Shown here piece after piece: positions 6,955 to 15,275 of a DNA stretch of 22,741 nt; position 1 is the first letter of the stretch; each line of letters starts with the position of its first letter. Origin of the DNA: QHCA01 sp038237645 (GTDB lineage Bacteria > Actinomycetota > Actinomycetes > Mycobacteriales > QHCA01). The DNA lies in contig JBBRYN010000059.1 in NCBI GenBank assembly GCA_038237645.1, forward strand, positions 1 to 22,741. Direction: 5' to 3'. The notes beneath the pieces were generated by a model. The model saw only the letters and a program-made list of their open reading frames with translations. It was not told where the DNA came from and ran no database searches. Made by a program: the position numbers and the translations under genes.

Positions 6955-8739
6955 TCACCCGGGGTAGAACGGTGCGCTGCCCGCCGGGGCGGGCCCGTTG
7001 ACCGGCGACTCCCACAGGCTGCCCTGCCGCCGCCAGATCCGCCCGCCGGCCTCGACCAGGTCGGGTTCGCCGGGCGCGGCAGCGACCCGCTTCCGGTCGG
7101 CCGGCAGGCCCGCCGTCAGTCGCTCGCTGACCTGCGCCCCGTCGACGTCGACGCCGTACGGTGCCACGGAGGCGCCGGACCGCCGGGCCAGCACGAGCAG
7201 GTGCGCCTCATCCGCCCACGCGACGTCCACCACCCCCGTGAGCACCGGAGCGACCTCGCGCTGGCCGCTGAGCCTGATCCGGGAGCCTGCGTGCTGGACG
7301 ACGGCAAGCAGCAGGTGGCCGGCGCCCGGTGGTCCGGCAACGACAGCAACCCGTACGCCGTCGCGGGACAGCGTCACGGCCGACACCCCGCCGAACGCGG
7401 CAAGACCGGGAGTGTCCACCGACTGCCGGGCGCCGTCCATGGCGACCCGTACCAGTCCGGCGTCGTCGACCCCGACGAAGACCGCGTCCGCACCGGGCTC
7501 CCAGGACGGCCGGGTCAGGGTCCGGGCCACCAGCCGGGGCGTCAACGGCCCCCCGACCGGGCCGGTGACCAACTCCAGGCCGCCGGCCACCGAGCGGGCC
7601 GAGCGGCCGGGGAGCCCTGCGCGAGCTGAGCGAACGGCGGCCAGCAAGCCGAGGTCGGCGGTGATCGCGGCCGTGAGCAGCCCGGGGCCGGCGGCGGTGA
7701 CCGGCTTGGCAGTGCCCGGCCCGCCGGCGATGCCGGCAATGCGCGCGGAGCCGTCCGCAACGTAGTAGCCCGCCACCGGCGCGAGCAGCACCTGCGGGTC
7801 GTAGGAGGAGTAGGCGTCGCGGCCCACCACACCGTTCTGGCTCTGCACCCGCAACGGCCGCCCGTCAGCGAGCACCCGCACCCCGCTCACCGAGAACTGC
7901 TTGGCCAGGGTCCAGACGAGCTGGGCGGCCAGCGCCACCTGCTGGGCGCCGGATGCCGCCAGCACCTCGACGCTGAGGTCGACGACGAACAGCTCACCGT
8001 CGCGGATCACGTTGGACCGGAGCCGGGTCCCGGCCGGGAACGCGGTCGTGACACCCGGTCCCAACCAGGCCGACGGACCGGCCAGCAGGCGGCTTGCCAT
8101 CTCGGTCGGCAGCACGGCCTGCTTGACGTCGAAGTAGCGCCGATCCGGGATGACGATGTCGCTCCCGGGATTGAGGAAGTACAGGTCGAGGGGCCGGTAG
8201 ACCTGCTGGAAGTCGGCCACCGGCAGCAGCACACCGGGTGGCGGGTTGACGATGCGCCACTCGCCCGCGACCCGGCGCAGCGCGTAGGTGACGACCAGTG
8301 GCCGGTCGTCCCGCAGGTACGAGAGGTCGCCGCCGAGGCGCGCCCGGTAGCTCCCGGTCACGATGACCTGCGGTGCCGGGGGGCTGCCGGCCACCCGCTG
8401 GGCGCCGAAGGTGACGATCCGGGTCACGGCAGCGTCGTTCCAGCCGGCCTGCGCATCCGGCGCCAGGTAGGTACGCGCGATCGCGTGCCGCCCGGGTGCG
8501 CTCTTGGCTGCGGCCAGGAACCCGCGCACCACCCGCTCGGGAGTGTCTCCCGGGCCCGCCGGGCGCGGTTGCTGGCGCACCTCGGGGTCGGTGTCGCCCG
8601 CACCTGGCGCGATGCTGCGTACGCGTACGGCCTTGCCGTCGTTTGGCACCCCGGCGCATCCCGTGACCAGCAGGGAGGCGACAACAGCCCCGATCAGGGC
8701 TGGTACGAGAGCAGCGGGAGTCAGCGGCCGGCTAGGCAC
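6955..8739 (-). CDS. lpqB: Lipoprotein LpqB (GerMN domain, beta-propeller)
   Basis: A 594-residue secreted lipoprotein. The N-terminus has a hydrophobic signal segment ending in the lipobox VTGC (Cys28), so it should be anchored to the outer face of the membrane. The N-terminal half carries a GerMN-type region (including FFVVDLSVEVLAA-like strands with VDLS and a preceding LLAGPS), and the C-terminal half matches the LpqB beta-propeller region. In mycobacteria LpqB interacts with the extracellular part of MtrB and modulates MtrA phosphorylation. The GTG start overlaps the last 8 bases of mtrB, so translation is coupled. Length is normal for the family and no lesion is visible. Confidence 0.92.
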   Translation of the reverse strand: MPSRPLTPAALVPALIGAVVASLLVTGCAGVPNDGKAVRVRSIAPGAGDTDPEVRQQPRPAGPGDTPERVVRGFLAAAKSAPGRHAIARTYLAPDAQAGWNDAAVTRIVTFGAQRVAGSPPAPQVIVTGSYRARLGGDLSYLRDDRPLVVTYALRRVAGEWRIVNPPPGVLLPVADFQQVYRPLDLYFLNPGSDIVIPDRRYFDVKQAVLPTEMASRLLAGPSAWLGPGVTTAFPAGTRLRSNVIRDGELFVVDLSVEVLAASGAQQVALAAQLVWTLAKQFSVSGVRVLADGRPLRVQSQNGVVGRDAYSSYDPQVLLAPVAGYYVADGSARIAGIAGGPGTAKPVTAAGPGLLTAAITADLGLLAAVRSARAGLPGRSARSVAGGLELVTGPVGGPLTPRLVARTLTRPSWEPGADAVFVGVDDAGLVRVAMDGARQSVDTPGLAAFGGVSAVTLSRDGVRVAVVAGPPGAGHLLLAVVQHAGSRIRLSGQREVAPVLTGVVDVAWADEAHLLVLARRSGASVAPYGVDVDGAQVSERLTAGLPADRKRVAAAPGEPDLVEAGGRIWRRQGSLWESPVNGPAPAGSAPFYPG

Positions 8740-10333
8740 GACTGCCCCCGGCCGGTGCGGCGGGGCGGGCGTCGTCCGCGCTCGGCTCGAGCGGCAGCGG
8801 AGACCCCGTCAGGGCGTCGCCCCGCCGGGCCGGCAGCGTGAGGCGGAACTGCGCACCGTGGCCGACCTTGCCCCAGGCCTGCAGCCAGCCGTCGTGCAGC
8901 CGGGCGTCCTCCAGGCTGATCGACAGCCCCAGGCCGGTGCCGCCTGTCTGCCGCGAGCGGGACGGGTCGCCCCGCCAGAACCGGTGGAATACCCGCGAGG
9001 AGTCACCCGGGCGCAGGCCGACGCCGTGGTCGCGCACCGTGATGGCGATCGCGTCGTCGCCGCCGGCGACGGTCAGCTCGACCGGGCGGCCCTCGCCGTG
9101 CTCGAAGGCGTTTCCCAGGAGGTTGCGCAGCACCCGCTCGACCCGCCGGGGATCGACCTCCGCGATCAGCCGCTCCGCCGGCATGGTGACCACCAACTCG
9201 CTGCCGTAGTGCGCCGCGACGGGTGCGAGGGCCTCGACGACCCGCGCGGCGAGCGCCTGGACGTCGGTCGCCTCGGGGTCGAGCACGGCGAAACCGGCGT
9301 CGTACCGGCTGATCTCCAGCAGGTCGGTCAGCAGTGCCTCGAACCGCTCGACCTCGGCCTGCAGGAGCTCCGCGCTGCGGGCCACCTCCGGCGCGAAGTC
9401 GGCACGGGCGGCGTGCAGCACCTCGGCGGCCAGCCGTACCGTCGTCAGCGGGGTGCGCAGCTCGTGCGACACGTCGCTGGTGAAGCGCCGCTGCATCCGC
9501 GACAGCTCTTCGAGCTGGGCGAACTGCCGCTGCAGGCTCGCCGCCATGTCGTTGAACGACGTGGCGAGCACGGCGAGGTCGTCCTCACCGCGGACGACCA
9601 TCCGCTCCTGCAATAGGCCGGCGGCAAGGCGCTCGGCAGTGTGCGCGGCCATCCGTACCGGCGTGACGACCTGCCGGGTCACCAGGGCGGCGATCCCGGC
9701 GAGCAGCAGCACGAGCACCAGCCCGGTGGTCAGCAGCGTCCGGCGGACCAGCGAGATGGTCTGCTCCACCGACTGCAGCGGGAAGACGTAGTAGAGCTCG
9801 AACAGGCCGGCCGCGGTTTCGACGGGGGCACCGACGACCAGCGCCGGCACCAGCTGACCCTCCGGGGTGGGCTCACGGGTGTAGGCGTAGCCCTGCTGCA
9901 GCCTGCTGGTCAGCAGCCGCAGGTCGGGCGGGACGGTCAGATCCACGTCGGCCGGCGCCACCCCCTCCAGCTCGCCGGCCGGCGGCAGGATGAGCACGTC
10001 GTACAAGGTGCCCGAGCCGCCGCGGTCGGACAGGAAGCGCCCGACGTTGAGCAGCGTCGCCTGCAGGGCCGGGTCGCGCCGGTCACCCAGGACCGAGAGC
10101 TGCCCCTGGGCATACTTCAGCCCGGCCGAGGTTTCGGCGACGGCTGCCTTGCGCTGCGAGTGCAGCAGCCCGTCGGCGATCTGGTTCAACAGGACCAGGC
10201 CGAGCAGCACCACGACGATGCCCGAGGCGACCAGCGTCGTGCCGACCACGCGTAGCTGCAACGACCGGCGCCAGGCGACGACGGGAGCCAGCCGGTGAGT
10301 CAGCTGGCGGGCCCGGGACAGCACCGAGAGCAC
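8732..10333 (-). CDS. mtrB: Sensor histidine kinase MtrB
   Basis: A 533-residue membrane kinase. It has one transmembrane helix at about residues 30-50, an extracellular sensor region, a second helix at about 198-218, then HAMP, dimerisation and ATPase domains. The phospho-acceptor His290 lies in FTSDVSHELRTPLTTVR. The N box (NLLGNAFEHGEG), G1 (DHGVGL) and G2 (GGTGLGL) nucleotide-binding motifs are all intact. It phosphorylates MtrA and in actinobacteria controls cell-wall hydrolase, division and osmotic responses. The GTG start sits 7 bases after AGGAGG, which overlaps the mtrA stop; the two genes are 11 bases apart. The C-terminal tail is Ala/Pro-rich and probably disordered. Confidence 0.95.
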   Translation of the reverse strand: MLSVLSRARQLTHRLAPVVAWRRSLQLRVVGTTLVASGIVVVLLGLVLLNQIADGLLHSQRKAAVAETSAGLKYAQGQLSVLGDRRDPALQATLLNVGRFLSDRGGSGTLYDVLILPPAGELEGVAPADVDLTVPPDLRLLTSRLQQGYAYTREPTPEGQLVPALVVGAPVETAAGLFELYYVFPLQSVEQTISLVRRTLLTTGLVLVLLLAGIAALVTRQVVTPVRMAAHTAERLAAGLLQERMVVRGEDDLAVLATSFNDMAASLQRQFAQLEELSRMQRRFTSDVSHELRTPLTTVRLAAEVLHAARADFAPEVARSAELLQAEVERFEALLTDLLEISRYDAGFAVLDPEATDVQALAARVVEALAPVAAHYGSELVVTMPAERLIAEVDPRRVERVLRNLLGNAFEHGEGRPVELTVAGGDDAIAITVRDHGVGLRPGDSSRVFHRFWRGDPSRSRQTGGTGLGLSISLEDARLHDGWLQAWGKVGHGAQFRLTLPARRGDALTGSPLPLEPSADDARPAAPAGGSRA

Positions 10334-10344
10334 GGCCCATCCTC

Positions 10345-11022
10345 CTACGGTGGGCCGGCCTTGTAGCCCACGCCGCGCACGGTGAGCACCACCTCGGGAT
10401 GCTCGGGGTCACGCTCGACCTTGGCCCGCAGTCGCTGGACGTGGACGTTGACCAGCCGGGTGTCGGCCGCATGCCGGTATCCCCACACCTGCTCGAGCAG
10501 CGCCTCCCGGGTGAAGACCTGCCGTGGTTTTCGGGCCAGCGCCACCAGCAGGTCGAATTCCAGTGGGGTGAGGCCGATCGGGGCGCCGTCGCGCAGCACC
10601 AGGTGGCCCGGCACGTCGATGGAGATGTCACCCAGGCTGAGCGCCTCGGGCACGCCGTCGTCGACCCGGCGCAGCCGGGCCCGCACCCGGGCCACCAGTT
10701 CCTTCGGGTTGAACGGCTTGACGACGTAGTCGTCGGCGCCGCACTCCAGGCCCAGCACGACGTCGATGGTGTCGCTCTTGGCGGTCAGCATCACAATGGG
10801 TACGCCGGACTCGGCCCGGATCGCCCGGCACACCTCCAGACCACTCATGCCGGGCAGCATCAGGTCGAGCAGCACGACGTCGGGGATGACCTCGCGGAAG
10901 GCGGCCAGCGCGCGCTCGCCGTCGGAAACGTGGGAGACGGCGAAACCCTCGCCGCGCAGGACGATGCCGAGCATCTCCGCCAGGGCGAGGTCGTCGTCGA
11001 CCACCAGGATACGGCCCTTCAT
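10345..11022 (-). CDS. mtrA: Response regulator MtrA (OmpR/PhoB family)
   Basis: A 225-residue response regulator. The receiver domain has acidic residues D9-D11 (ILVVDDDLALAEML), phospho-acceptor Asp53 (DVVLLDLMLPGMSG), MLTAK with the switch Thr, and the conserved Lys in YVVKPF. The winged-helix domain ends with VNVHVQRLRAKVERDPEHP and LTVRGVGYK, the DNA-recognition and wing sequence of the OmpR/PhoB family. In actinobacteria MtrA is generally essential or important and binds promoters of replication, division and cell-wall genes. It is first gene of the minus-strand operon. ATG 11022 gives the canonical N-terminus MKGRILVVDDD. The promoter must lie in the divergent 146-base gap. Confidence 0.95.
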   Translation of the reverse strand: MKGRILVVDDDLALAEMLGIVLRGEGFAVSHVSDGERALAAFREVIPDVVLLDLMLPGMSGLEVCRAIRAESGVPIVMLTAKSDTIDVVLGLECGADDYVVKPFNPKELVARVRARLRRVDDGVPEALSLGDISIDVPGHLVLRDGAPIGLTPLEFDLLVALARKPRQVFTREALLEQVWGYRHAADTRLVNVHVQRLRAKVERDPEHPEVVLTVRGVGYKAGPP

Positions 11023-11168
11023 GGGCTCATGGTCGCACCTGCGCAGGTCCGGATGGGCAAACCTGGCACCATGGCGATGATGTCGTTACGCCGTCAGCAG
11101 CCGGACGGCCCGGTTCGCTGCCGCGGTCGCTGCCGCAGTGATCAGACCGCTCACCCGAGGGAGTCGCG
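11023..11168. promoter_or_regulatory. Divergent control region between mtrA (minus) and the membrane-protein operon (plus)
   Basis: This 146-base gap must carry the start signals for both central operons. It contains a perfect 12-base palindrome acctgcgcaggt (11037-11048) close to mtrA, and a direct repeat of tcgctgccgc at 11115-11124 and 11127-11136 (period 12) nearer the plus-strand gene. A good ribosome site, gaggga (11157-11162), precedes the plus-strand ATG at 11169. A gtaacg-like sequence on the minus strand (about 11085-11090) vaguely resembles half of reported MtrA sites, but I do not consider it convincing. No clear -35/-10 pair was assigned. Confidence 0.5.
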
Positions 11169-12302
11169 ATGACCGAGGGCCCCGGAGGGGCGTGGGCCAA
11201 CCCCGCGTGGGGCGAGCCGGCGCACCCGGGCGGCGGATACGGACCGCCGGGCGGCGGATACGTGCCGCCGGGCGGTCCGCCGCCGCCCGGCTACGGCTCC
11301 TACGCCCGCCCCCCGGATCCGGCGCCGAAGCCCGGAGCCGTGCCGCTGCGGCCGATGGGTGTGGGTGAGGTGCTCGACGGTGCCCTGTCGGTCATCCGGC
11401 GCAATCCCCGGATCACCATCGGCCTGGCCGCACTGGTGGTCACTGCCCAGCAGGGGCTTTCGGTGATCGCGCGGGTGAGCACCGGCTCCCTCGGCGGGAC
11501 ATTTCTGCCCGGAGCCAGCATCGGTTCGGCGGGAAACCCGTTCGACTCGGTCACCATCGGCCTGGCGGTGCTCAACCTGGTCGTCGGCACGGTCCTCGGG
11601 GCAATCCTGACCGGCATGCTGATGGTCGTGGTCGGCGAGTCCGTCCTGGGCCGCACGGTTGACCTGCGCGAGGTGTGGCGCCGGGTCAAGCCACGGTTCT
11701 GGGCCCTGCTCGGCGGTTCACTGCTGGCCGGGCTGCTGCCGTGGATCGGGCTGCTGCCGGCCGCTGCCGTCGCGATCGCCCTCGCCCTGACGGTCAACGT
11801 CACACTCGGCGTCGTCGTCGGCTGCCTCCTCGCGCTGGCACTGATCGCCTTCCCGGGCGCCTACCTGTGGGGCATGCTGTCGCTGACCACGCCCGCCATC
11901 ACGCTGGAGCGGCTGGGCCCCCTGCAGGGCCTGCGGCGCTCGTGGCGGCTGGTCCGCCCGGACTTCTGGCGGATCTGGGGCATCCGGGTGCTCGCCTCGC
12001 TGATCGGCTCCTTCCTCACCGGCATCATCAGCACGCCGTTCGTGGTCGCCGGCACGATCGTGCTCTTCGCCGGCGGCCTGAACAGCGAGCCGGCCGGCTG
12101 GCGACAGGCGATCTTCCTCACCCTGACCGCCATCGGTGGCATCGTCGCCGGTTCGGTGGTCCAGCCCTACCTCTCCGGCGTGCTCGGGCTGCTCTACGTC
12201 GACCGGCGGATGCGGGGCGAGGGCCTGGACATCGCCCTGCAGGAGTCGGCACGGGCCGAGCGGAGGCCGCCGGTGCTCGGCGGCGCCGGCGGCCGGACAT
12301 GA
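11169..12302 (+). CDS. Polytopic membrane protein with Gly/Pro-rich N-terminal tail
   Basis: The 377-residue product has a soluble N-terminal stretch of about 60 residues rich in Gly, Pro and Tyr (GGGYGPPGGGYVPPGG), then a conserved-looking PLRPMGVGEVLDGALSVIRRN, then about six hydrophobic segments. The membrane part resembles actinobacterial proteins annotated as glycerophosphoryl-diester-phosphodiesterase membrane-domain or YIP1-like; no catalytic motif is visible, so the biochemical role is unknown. Position corresponds to Rv3689 at the head of the mycobacterial moxR2 cluster. A gaggga ribosome site precedes the ATG by six bases. It ends with an ATGA overlap onto the DUF4129 gene, indicating a single operon. 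Confidence 0.8.
   Translation: MTEGPGGAWANPAWGEPAHPGGGYGPPGGGYVPPGGPPPPGYGSYARPPDPAPKPGAVPLRPMGVGEVLDGALSVIRRNPRITIGLAALVVTAQQGLSVIARVSTGSLGGTFLPGASIGSAGNPFDSVTIGLAVLNLVVGTVLGAILTGMLMVVVGESVLGRTVDLREVWRRVKPRFWALLGGSLLAGLLPWIGLLPAAAVAIALALTVNVTLGVVVGCLLALALIAFPGAYLWGMLSLTTPAITLERLGPLQGLRRSWRLVRPDFWRIWGIRVLASLIGSFLTGIISTPFVVAGTIVLFAGGLNSEPAGWRQAIFLTLTAIGGIVAGSVVQPYLSGVLGLLYVDRRMRGEGLDIALQESARAERRPPVLGGAGGRT
11226..11279 (+). repeat. 21-bp coding tandem repeat (PGGGY-type tail)
   Basis: Two 21-base copies (11226-11246 and 11247-11267) of ccgggcggcggatacg plus nnccg, differing at two bases, are followed by a partial third copy (11268-11279). They encode PGGGYGP, PGGGYVP and PGG in the N-terminal tail of the membrane protein. 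Such repeats commonly vary in copy number between strains. Confidence 0.75.
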
Positions 12303-12958
12303 TCGCCGTCCTGCTGACGCTGGAGCCACTCACCAGGGACGGTGCCCGCGATGCCGCCCGCGAGGAACTCTCCAAAGGCGTCTACCAGGCGGAGCGGCCC
12401 AGCCTGTTGTCGCAGATCATCAACAAGCTGCTGACGCTGATCAACGAGGGCCTGCACAAGGGCTCCGACGCAGCGGCGGGCGGGGTGCCCGGACTCGTCG
12501 TCCTGGCCCTGCTGATCGTCGTGATCGTCGTCGTCGTACGGATGAAGACGGGCCCGCTGGCTCGCCGGACCCGCGTCGGCGACCCCTTCGGCGGCTTCGA
12601 CCGGCCGGTCAGCCCCGACGAGCACCGGCGGCGGGCCGACGAGCACGCCGCAGCCGGCCGGCTCGCCGAAGCGGTCCGTGAGCGGCTGCGCGCCATCATC
12701 GGCGACCTGGAGGAACGCGCCGTCATCGAGCCGCGCCTCGGTCGCACCGCCGACGAGGCCGCCGCCGAGGCCGGTGCCGTCCTGCCCGGTGCCGCCGGAG
12801 ACCTGCACCGGGCGGCGCGCATCTTCGACGACGTCTGGTTCGGCCGGCTTCCCGCGACGACCGAGATGGTCGCCGAGATGCGTCGCATCGACCGGAGCGT
12901 GCAGGCGGCCAGGAGCGGATCGGGGCGGGTCGCCGAACAGTTCGCGGTCCCGCGATGA
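12299..12958 (+). CDS. DUF4129 domain-containing membrane protein
   Basis: A 219-residue protein with one clear transmembrane segment (about residues 62-81, rich in Val/Ile) flanked by an N-terminal segment LTRDGARDAAREELSKGVYQ and a cytosolic C-terminal domain of DUF4129 type. The latter has AAAGRLAEAVRERLRAII and LLPGAAGDLHRAARIFDDVWFG-like features, seen here as HRAARIFDDVWFG. DUF4129 is also the tail of actinobacterial transglutaminase-like proteins and is typically found beside MoxR/DUF58 genes. The ATG at 12299 overlaps the upstream stop (ATGA); the frame is open further upstream, but that is opposite the previous gene's coding frame. Corresponds in position to Rv3690. Confidence 0.85.
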   Translation: MIAVLLTLEPLTRDGARDAAREELSKGVYQAERPSLLSQIINKLLTLINEGLHKGSDAAAGGVPGLVVLALLIVVIVVVVRMKTGPLARRTRVGDPFGGFDRPVSPDEHRRRADEHAAAGRLAEAVRERLRAIIGDLEERAVIEPRLGRTADEAAAEAGAVLPGAAGDLHRAARIFDDVWFGRLPATTEMVAEMRRIDRSVQAARSGSGRVAEQFAVPR

Positions 12959-14169
12959 CGATCTTGCAGACGCCCCCGGCGGGCGTCTCGGTCGCGCCGG
13001 CCGCCGGGCCCGGCACAGTCGCCAGCGGTCGCCGGCCGAGGGAGATCTGGCGGGCGGTCCGGCTGCCGGCCATCGTCGTTGTCGTCGTCCTGGCCGGCGG
13101 CTTCATCCTGGGTGTGTCGAGCGGCCGGTTCCAGCGTGGCTCGCTCGACCCGCGGGCCGTCGACCCGGCCGGCAGCCGCGCGCTGGCCACGTTGCTGCAG
13201 GACCGCGGCGTGACGGTGCACCGGGTGTACGGCGTCGCCGCAGCGGTGGAGCAGGCCGATTCGACCAGCACGGTTTTCGTCCCGTTCCCCGAATACGAGG
13301 CCTCCACCACCCTGCAGAAGCTGCAGACCATGGCCGGCACCGTGCGGTTCGTCGTGATCGACCCGTCCGACCGCGCCCTCAACCAGGTGACGGCGGAGAT
13401 CTCCACCAAGTCCTACATCGGCGTGCGGCGGCGCGACCCGCGCTGCCCGCTGCCGGAGGCGCGGACGGCCGGCGACGCCGACCTGGGTGGCGGCACCTAC
13501 ACCCTGCTCAACTCCGGCGTGGGCGAGCGGTGTTACGGCGGCTCGCTGGCGACCGCGCACACCCGCACCGGCCAGCCGGTCGCGGCGGTGGGCGCACCGG
13601 AGCCCTTCACCAACGACCGGCTTGGCAGCCGCGGCAACGCCGCCCTCGCCATCGGCCTGCTGGGCGGCGCCGACGACCTCTGGTGGGTGCTGCCCGACCT
13701 GAGCGCCGGGTCGAGCTCCGGTGACCAGCCGTCGTTGTTCGACATCCTGCCGGCCTGGGTGTCGCCGGTCATCTGGCAGTTGCTGCTGGCCGGGCTGCTG
13801 CTCGCGCTCTGGCGCGGCCGGCGGCTCGGCCCGGTGGTCATCGAGGCACTGCCCGTGGTCGTCCGCGCCGCGGAGTCGGTCGAAGGGCGGGCCCGGCTCT
13901 ACCGACGGGCCCGTGCCCGCGACCGCGCGGCCGATGCGCTGCGCGGTGGCGCCCGCGCGCGGATCGTCCCCTTCCTCGGGCTGGGCGCCGACCCGGCCCC
14001 GCCTACCCTGGTCTCGGCGGTAGCGGCCCGCGCGGGCCGTTCCCCCGACGAGGTGGCCGCGCTGCTCTTCGGCGGCGCACCCGCCGACGACGCCGGGCTG
14101 GTTCGCCTGGCCGATGCCCTCGACGCGTTGATCCGTACCACTCTCGACAGAGAAGGACGCCGCCTGTGA
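12955..14169 (+). CDS. DUF4350 domain-containing membrane protein
   Basis: A 404-residue protein with a transmembrane helix at about 36-54 and another near residues 265-280 (IWQLLLAGLLLALW). Between them lies the DUF4350 domain, which begins LDPRAVDPAGSRALATLLQDRGV and continues through FVPFPEYEASTTLQKL; this is an extracytoplasmic glutamine-amidotransferase-like fold without an obvious catalytic site. The C-terminal 120 residues are cytosolic, Arg/Ala-rich and helical. The ATG start overlaps the DUF4129 stop by four bases and its own stop overlaps moxR. Corresponds to Rv3691. It probably belongs to the membrane complex served by the MoxR ATPase; this is inference from context. Confidence 0.85.
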   Translation: MTILQTPPAGVSVAPAAGPGTVASGRRPREIWRAVRLPAIVVVVVLAGGFILGVSSGRFQRGSLDPRAVDPAGSRALATLLQDRGVTVHRVYGVAAAVEQADSTSTVFVPFPEYEASTTLQKLQTMAGTVRFVVIDPSDRALNQVTAEISTKSYIGVRRRDPRCPLPEARTAGDADLGGGTYTLLNSGVGERCYGGSLATAHTRTGQPVAAVGAPEPFTNDRLGSRGNAALAIGLLGGADDLWWVLPDLSAGSSSGDQPSLFDILPAWVSPVIWQLLLAGLLLALWRGRRLGPVVIEALPVVVRAAESVEGRARLYRRARARDRAADALRGGARARIVPFLGLGADPAPPTLVSAVAARAGRSPDEVAALLFGGAPADDAGLVRLADALDALIRTTLDREGRRL

Positions 14170-15182
14170 CCGAGATCCACACCGCCCCGGCGGGACCCCA
14201 GCCCGCCCCGATGGGGGGATCAACCGCCCCGACAGACGCGGCCCGGGCGGCCCTGAGCCGGATCCGCAGCGAGGTGGCCAAAGCCGTCGTCGGCCAGGAC
14301 GCGGCGGTGACCGGCCTGGTGATCGCCCTGCTCTGCCGCGGGCACGTGCTGCTCGAAGGCGTGCCCGGCGTGGCCAAGACGCTCATGGTCCGCACGCTGT
14401 CGGCCGCACTGAGCCTGGACAACAAGCGGGTACAGTTCACCCCCGACCTGATGCCCGGTGACGTGACGGGCTCGCTGGTATACGACGCCCGCTCCGCGCA
14501 GTTCTCCTTCCGGGAGGGGCCGGTTTTCACCAACCTGCTGCTCGCCGACGAGATCAACCGGACCCCGCCCAAGACGCAGGCCTCGCTGCTGGAGGCAATG
14601 GAGGAACGCCAGGTCACCATCGACGGCGAGCCCAGGATGCTGCCCGAGCCATTCCTGGTGGCCGCCACCCAGAACCCGATCGAATACGAGGGGACCTACC
14701 CGCTGCCGGAGGCCCAGCTCGACCGGTTCCTGCTCAAGTTGACCGTCGGCCTGCCGGCCCGCGAGGAGGAGATCCGCGTCGTGCAGGCGCACAACGCCGG
14801 CTTCGACCCGCGCGACCTCCGGGCGGCCGGCGTCACCGCCGTCGCCGGTCCGGCGGAGCTGGCAGCCGGGCGCGCCGCGGTGGGCCAGGTGCGCGTCGCT
14901 GCGGAGGTGCTCTGCTATGTCGTCGACCTGTGCCGCGCGACCCGGCAGTCGCCGTCGCTGTCGCTGGGCGCCTCGCCACGCGGCGCGACCGCGCTGCTGG
15001 CCACCAGCAAGGCGTGGGCGTGGCTGTCCGGCCGCGACTACGTCACACCGGACGACGTCAAGGCGCTGGCCCGCCCCACGCTGCGGCACCGGGTGGCCGT
15101 CCGGCCGGAGGCGGAGCTGGAAGGCGTCACAGCGGACGGGGTGCTGGAGTCGGTGCTGGCGGCCGTACCGGCGCCTCGGTGA
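14166..15182 (+). CDS. MoxR-family AAA+ ATPase
   Basis: A 338-residue MoxR ATPase of AAA_3 type with C-terminal lid domain. Walker A is GVPGVAKT (65-72), Walker B LLADEINR (125-132), sensor 1 ATQN (167-170), the arginine-finger region EAQLDRF (R187), and the lid contains LGASPRGATALL. MoxR proteins act as chaperone-like motors, usually paired with a DUF58/vWA protein, to mature or insert cofactors into protein complexes. The GTG at 14166 overlaps the previous stop (GTGA). The N-terminal 20 residues are Pro/Ala-rich and variable. Corresponds to Rv3692 (moxR2). The gene ends normally (AAVPAPR), but the following 68 bases are an unusual tandem repeat in place of the expected tight coupling to the DUF58 gene. 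Confidence 0.93.
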   Translation: MTEIHTAPAGPQPAPMGGSTAPTDAARAALSRIRSEVAKAVVGQDAAVTGLVIALLCRGHVLLEGVPGVAKTLMVRTLSAALSLDNKRVQFTPDLMPGDVTGSLVYDARSAQFSFREGPVFTNLLLADEINRTPPKTQASLLEAMEERQVTIDGEPRMLPEPFLVAATQNPIEYEGTYPLPEAQLDRFLLKLTVGLPAREEEIRVVQAHNAGFDPRDLRAAGVTAVAGPAELAAGRAAVGQVRVAAEVLCYVVDLCRATRQSPSLSLGASPRGATALLATSKAWAWLSGRDYVTPDDVKALARPTLRHRVAVRPEAELEGVTADGVLESVLAAVPAPR

Positions 15183-15242
15183 CAGCTCGGTGACAAGCTC
15201 GGTGACAGCTCGGTGACAAGCCCGATGACAAGCCCGATGAGC
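15174..15242 (+). repeat. Tandem repeat of 11/12-base units between moxR and the DUF58 gene
   Basis: Six consecutive units: cctcggtgaca, gctcggtgaca, agctcggtgaca, gctcggtgaca, agcccgatgaca and agcccgatgagc (lengths 11, 11, 12, 11, 12, 12). The first unit contains the moxR stop codon. Every unit holds a gtga or atga, i.e. an overlapping start and stop in the style of the 4-base junctions used throughout this operon. It looks like slippage-type expansion of a coupling junction. Confidence 0.85.
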
Positions 15243-15275
15243 GACCGTGTGCGCATACATGTGAGCAGGTCGTGA
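15213..15275 (+). other. Possible 20-codon mini-ORF coupling moxR to the DUF58 gene
   Basis: A GTG inside the repeat opens a frame MTSPMTSPMSDRVRIHVSRS that ends in a TGA (15273-15275) overlapping the GTG of the DUF58 gene as GTGA. It is in the same frame as moxR, separated from it by the moxR stop. It could act as a re-initiation relay that keeps translation coupled across the repeat, but there is no strong ribosome site and it may be chance. Confidence 0.25.

Noticed and set aside
6848..7015. Upstream extension of comF to a start at 7015
   Set aside because: The extra 56 residues are unlike ComF proteins and would overlap lpqB; the ATG at 6847 directly precedes the zinc-ribbon cysteines and has a ribosome site.
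15174..15242. CRISPR array
   Set aside because: Units are 11-12 bases, directly adjacent, without spacers or cas genes; it is a simple tandem repeat.
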